64,000 bases of DNA from positions 2,232,001 through 2,296,000 of the forward strand of contig CM053329.1 in NCBI GenBank assembly GCA_028583605.1. Reading direction: 5' to 3'. The stretch is not shown here. Origin of the DNA: Dastarcus helophoroides (lineage: Eukaryota > Arthropoda > Insecta > Coleoptera > Bothrideridae). Position 1 is the stretch's first letter. More notes on this DNA, generated by a model. The model was not told the origin of the DNA, searched no databases, and worked only from the letters and a program-made list of their open reading frames with translations.

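Noticed and set aside
1..64000. A CRISPR array, operon or bacterial insertion
   Set aside because: The repeats are degenerate and AT-rich without regular spacers, and all coding sequence is a spliced eukaryotic gene.

Overview
The window is one stretch of an insect nuclear genome. It is very AT-rich, has spliced genes with GT-AG introns, and is crowded with non-autonomous DNA transposons. I cannot name the order with confidence; a beetle or another non-dipteran insect would fit. There is no bacterial, organellar or viral gene set and no complete rRNA or tRNA gene.

One gene accounts for all the convincing coding sequence. It lies on the minus strand and runs through the whole window: a KMT2C/D-type (MLL3/4, trithorax-related) histone H3K4 methyltransferase, the catalytic subunit of the COMPASS-like enhancer complex. 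I reconstruct 19 consecutive exons (about 10 kb of coding sequence, roughly 3,340 residues) whose splice phases all agree. Transcription enters at 64000 with the HMG box. It continues through glutamine/proline/serine-rich linkers, two LxxLL motifs, a helical charged segment and a 24-residue polyglutamine tract, and leaves the last exon at 2892. The N-terminal PHD fingers lie beyond 64000. The extended PHD, FYRN, FYRC and SET domains should lie below position 1. In Drosophila this protein is split into Lpt (PHD fingers, HMG box) and trr (C-terminal part); here both parts are in one continuous locus.

Layout from low to high coordinates. 1-2891: intron with a hAT-like element that has an 8-bp target duplication. 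2892-4047: the last two exons in the window. 4494-6350: a pogo/Tigger-like element with TA ends. 6456-16425: a 5-kb direct tandem duplication that includes the largest exon (1.9 kb). The copy nearer the 3' end of the gene is open; the other carries frameshifts. 17053-18312 and 24952-25528: two more exons, each with an apparent reading-frame break. 29485-31477: polyQ/proline-rich exons. 38854-39605: a cluster of three exons with 54-56 bp introns. 48548-51289: five exons. 54147-55499: two exons. 57750-60666: a 2.9-kb foldback element without ORFs. 63825-64000: HMG-box exon.

The introns are made mostly of two things. The first is long, strand-biased arrays of a degenerate 14-18 nt word (TCGAAATTTTGAAAAA-like, or its complement), several of which sit inside transposon termini with target duplications. 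The second is a varied set of foldback elements and MITEs. Apart from the methyltransferase I see no intact protein-coding gene; a decayed non-LTR retrotransposon tail and two tRNA-like SINE fragments are the only other gene-derived sequences.
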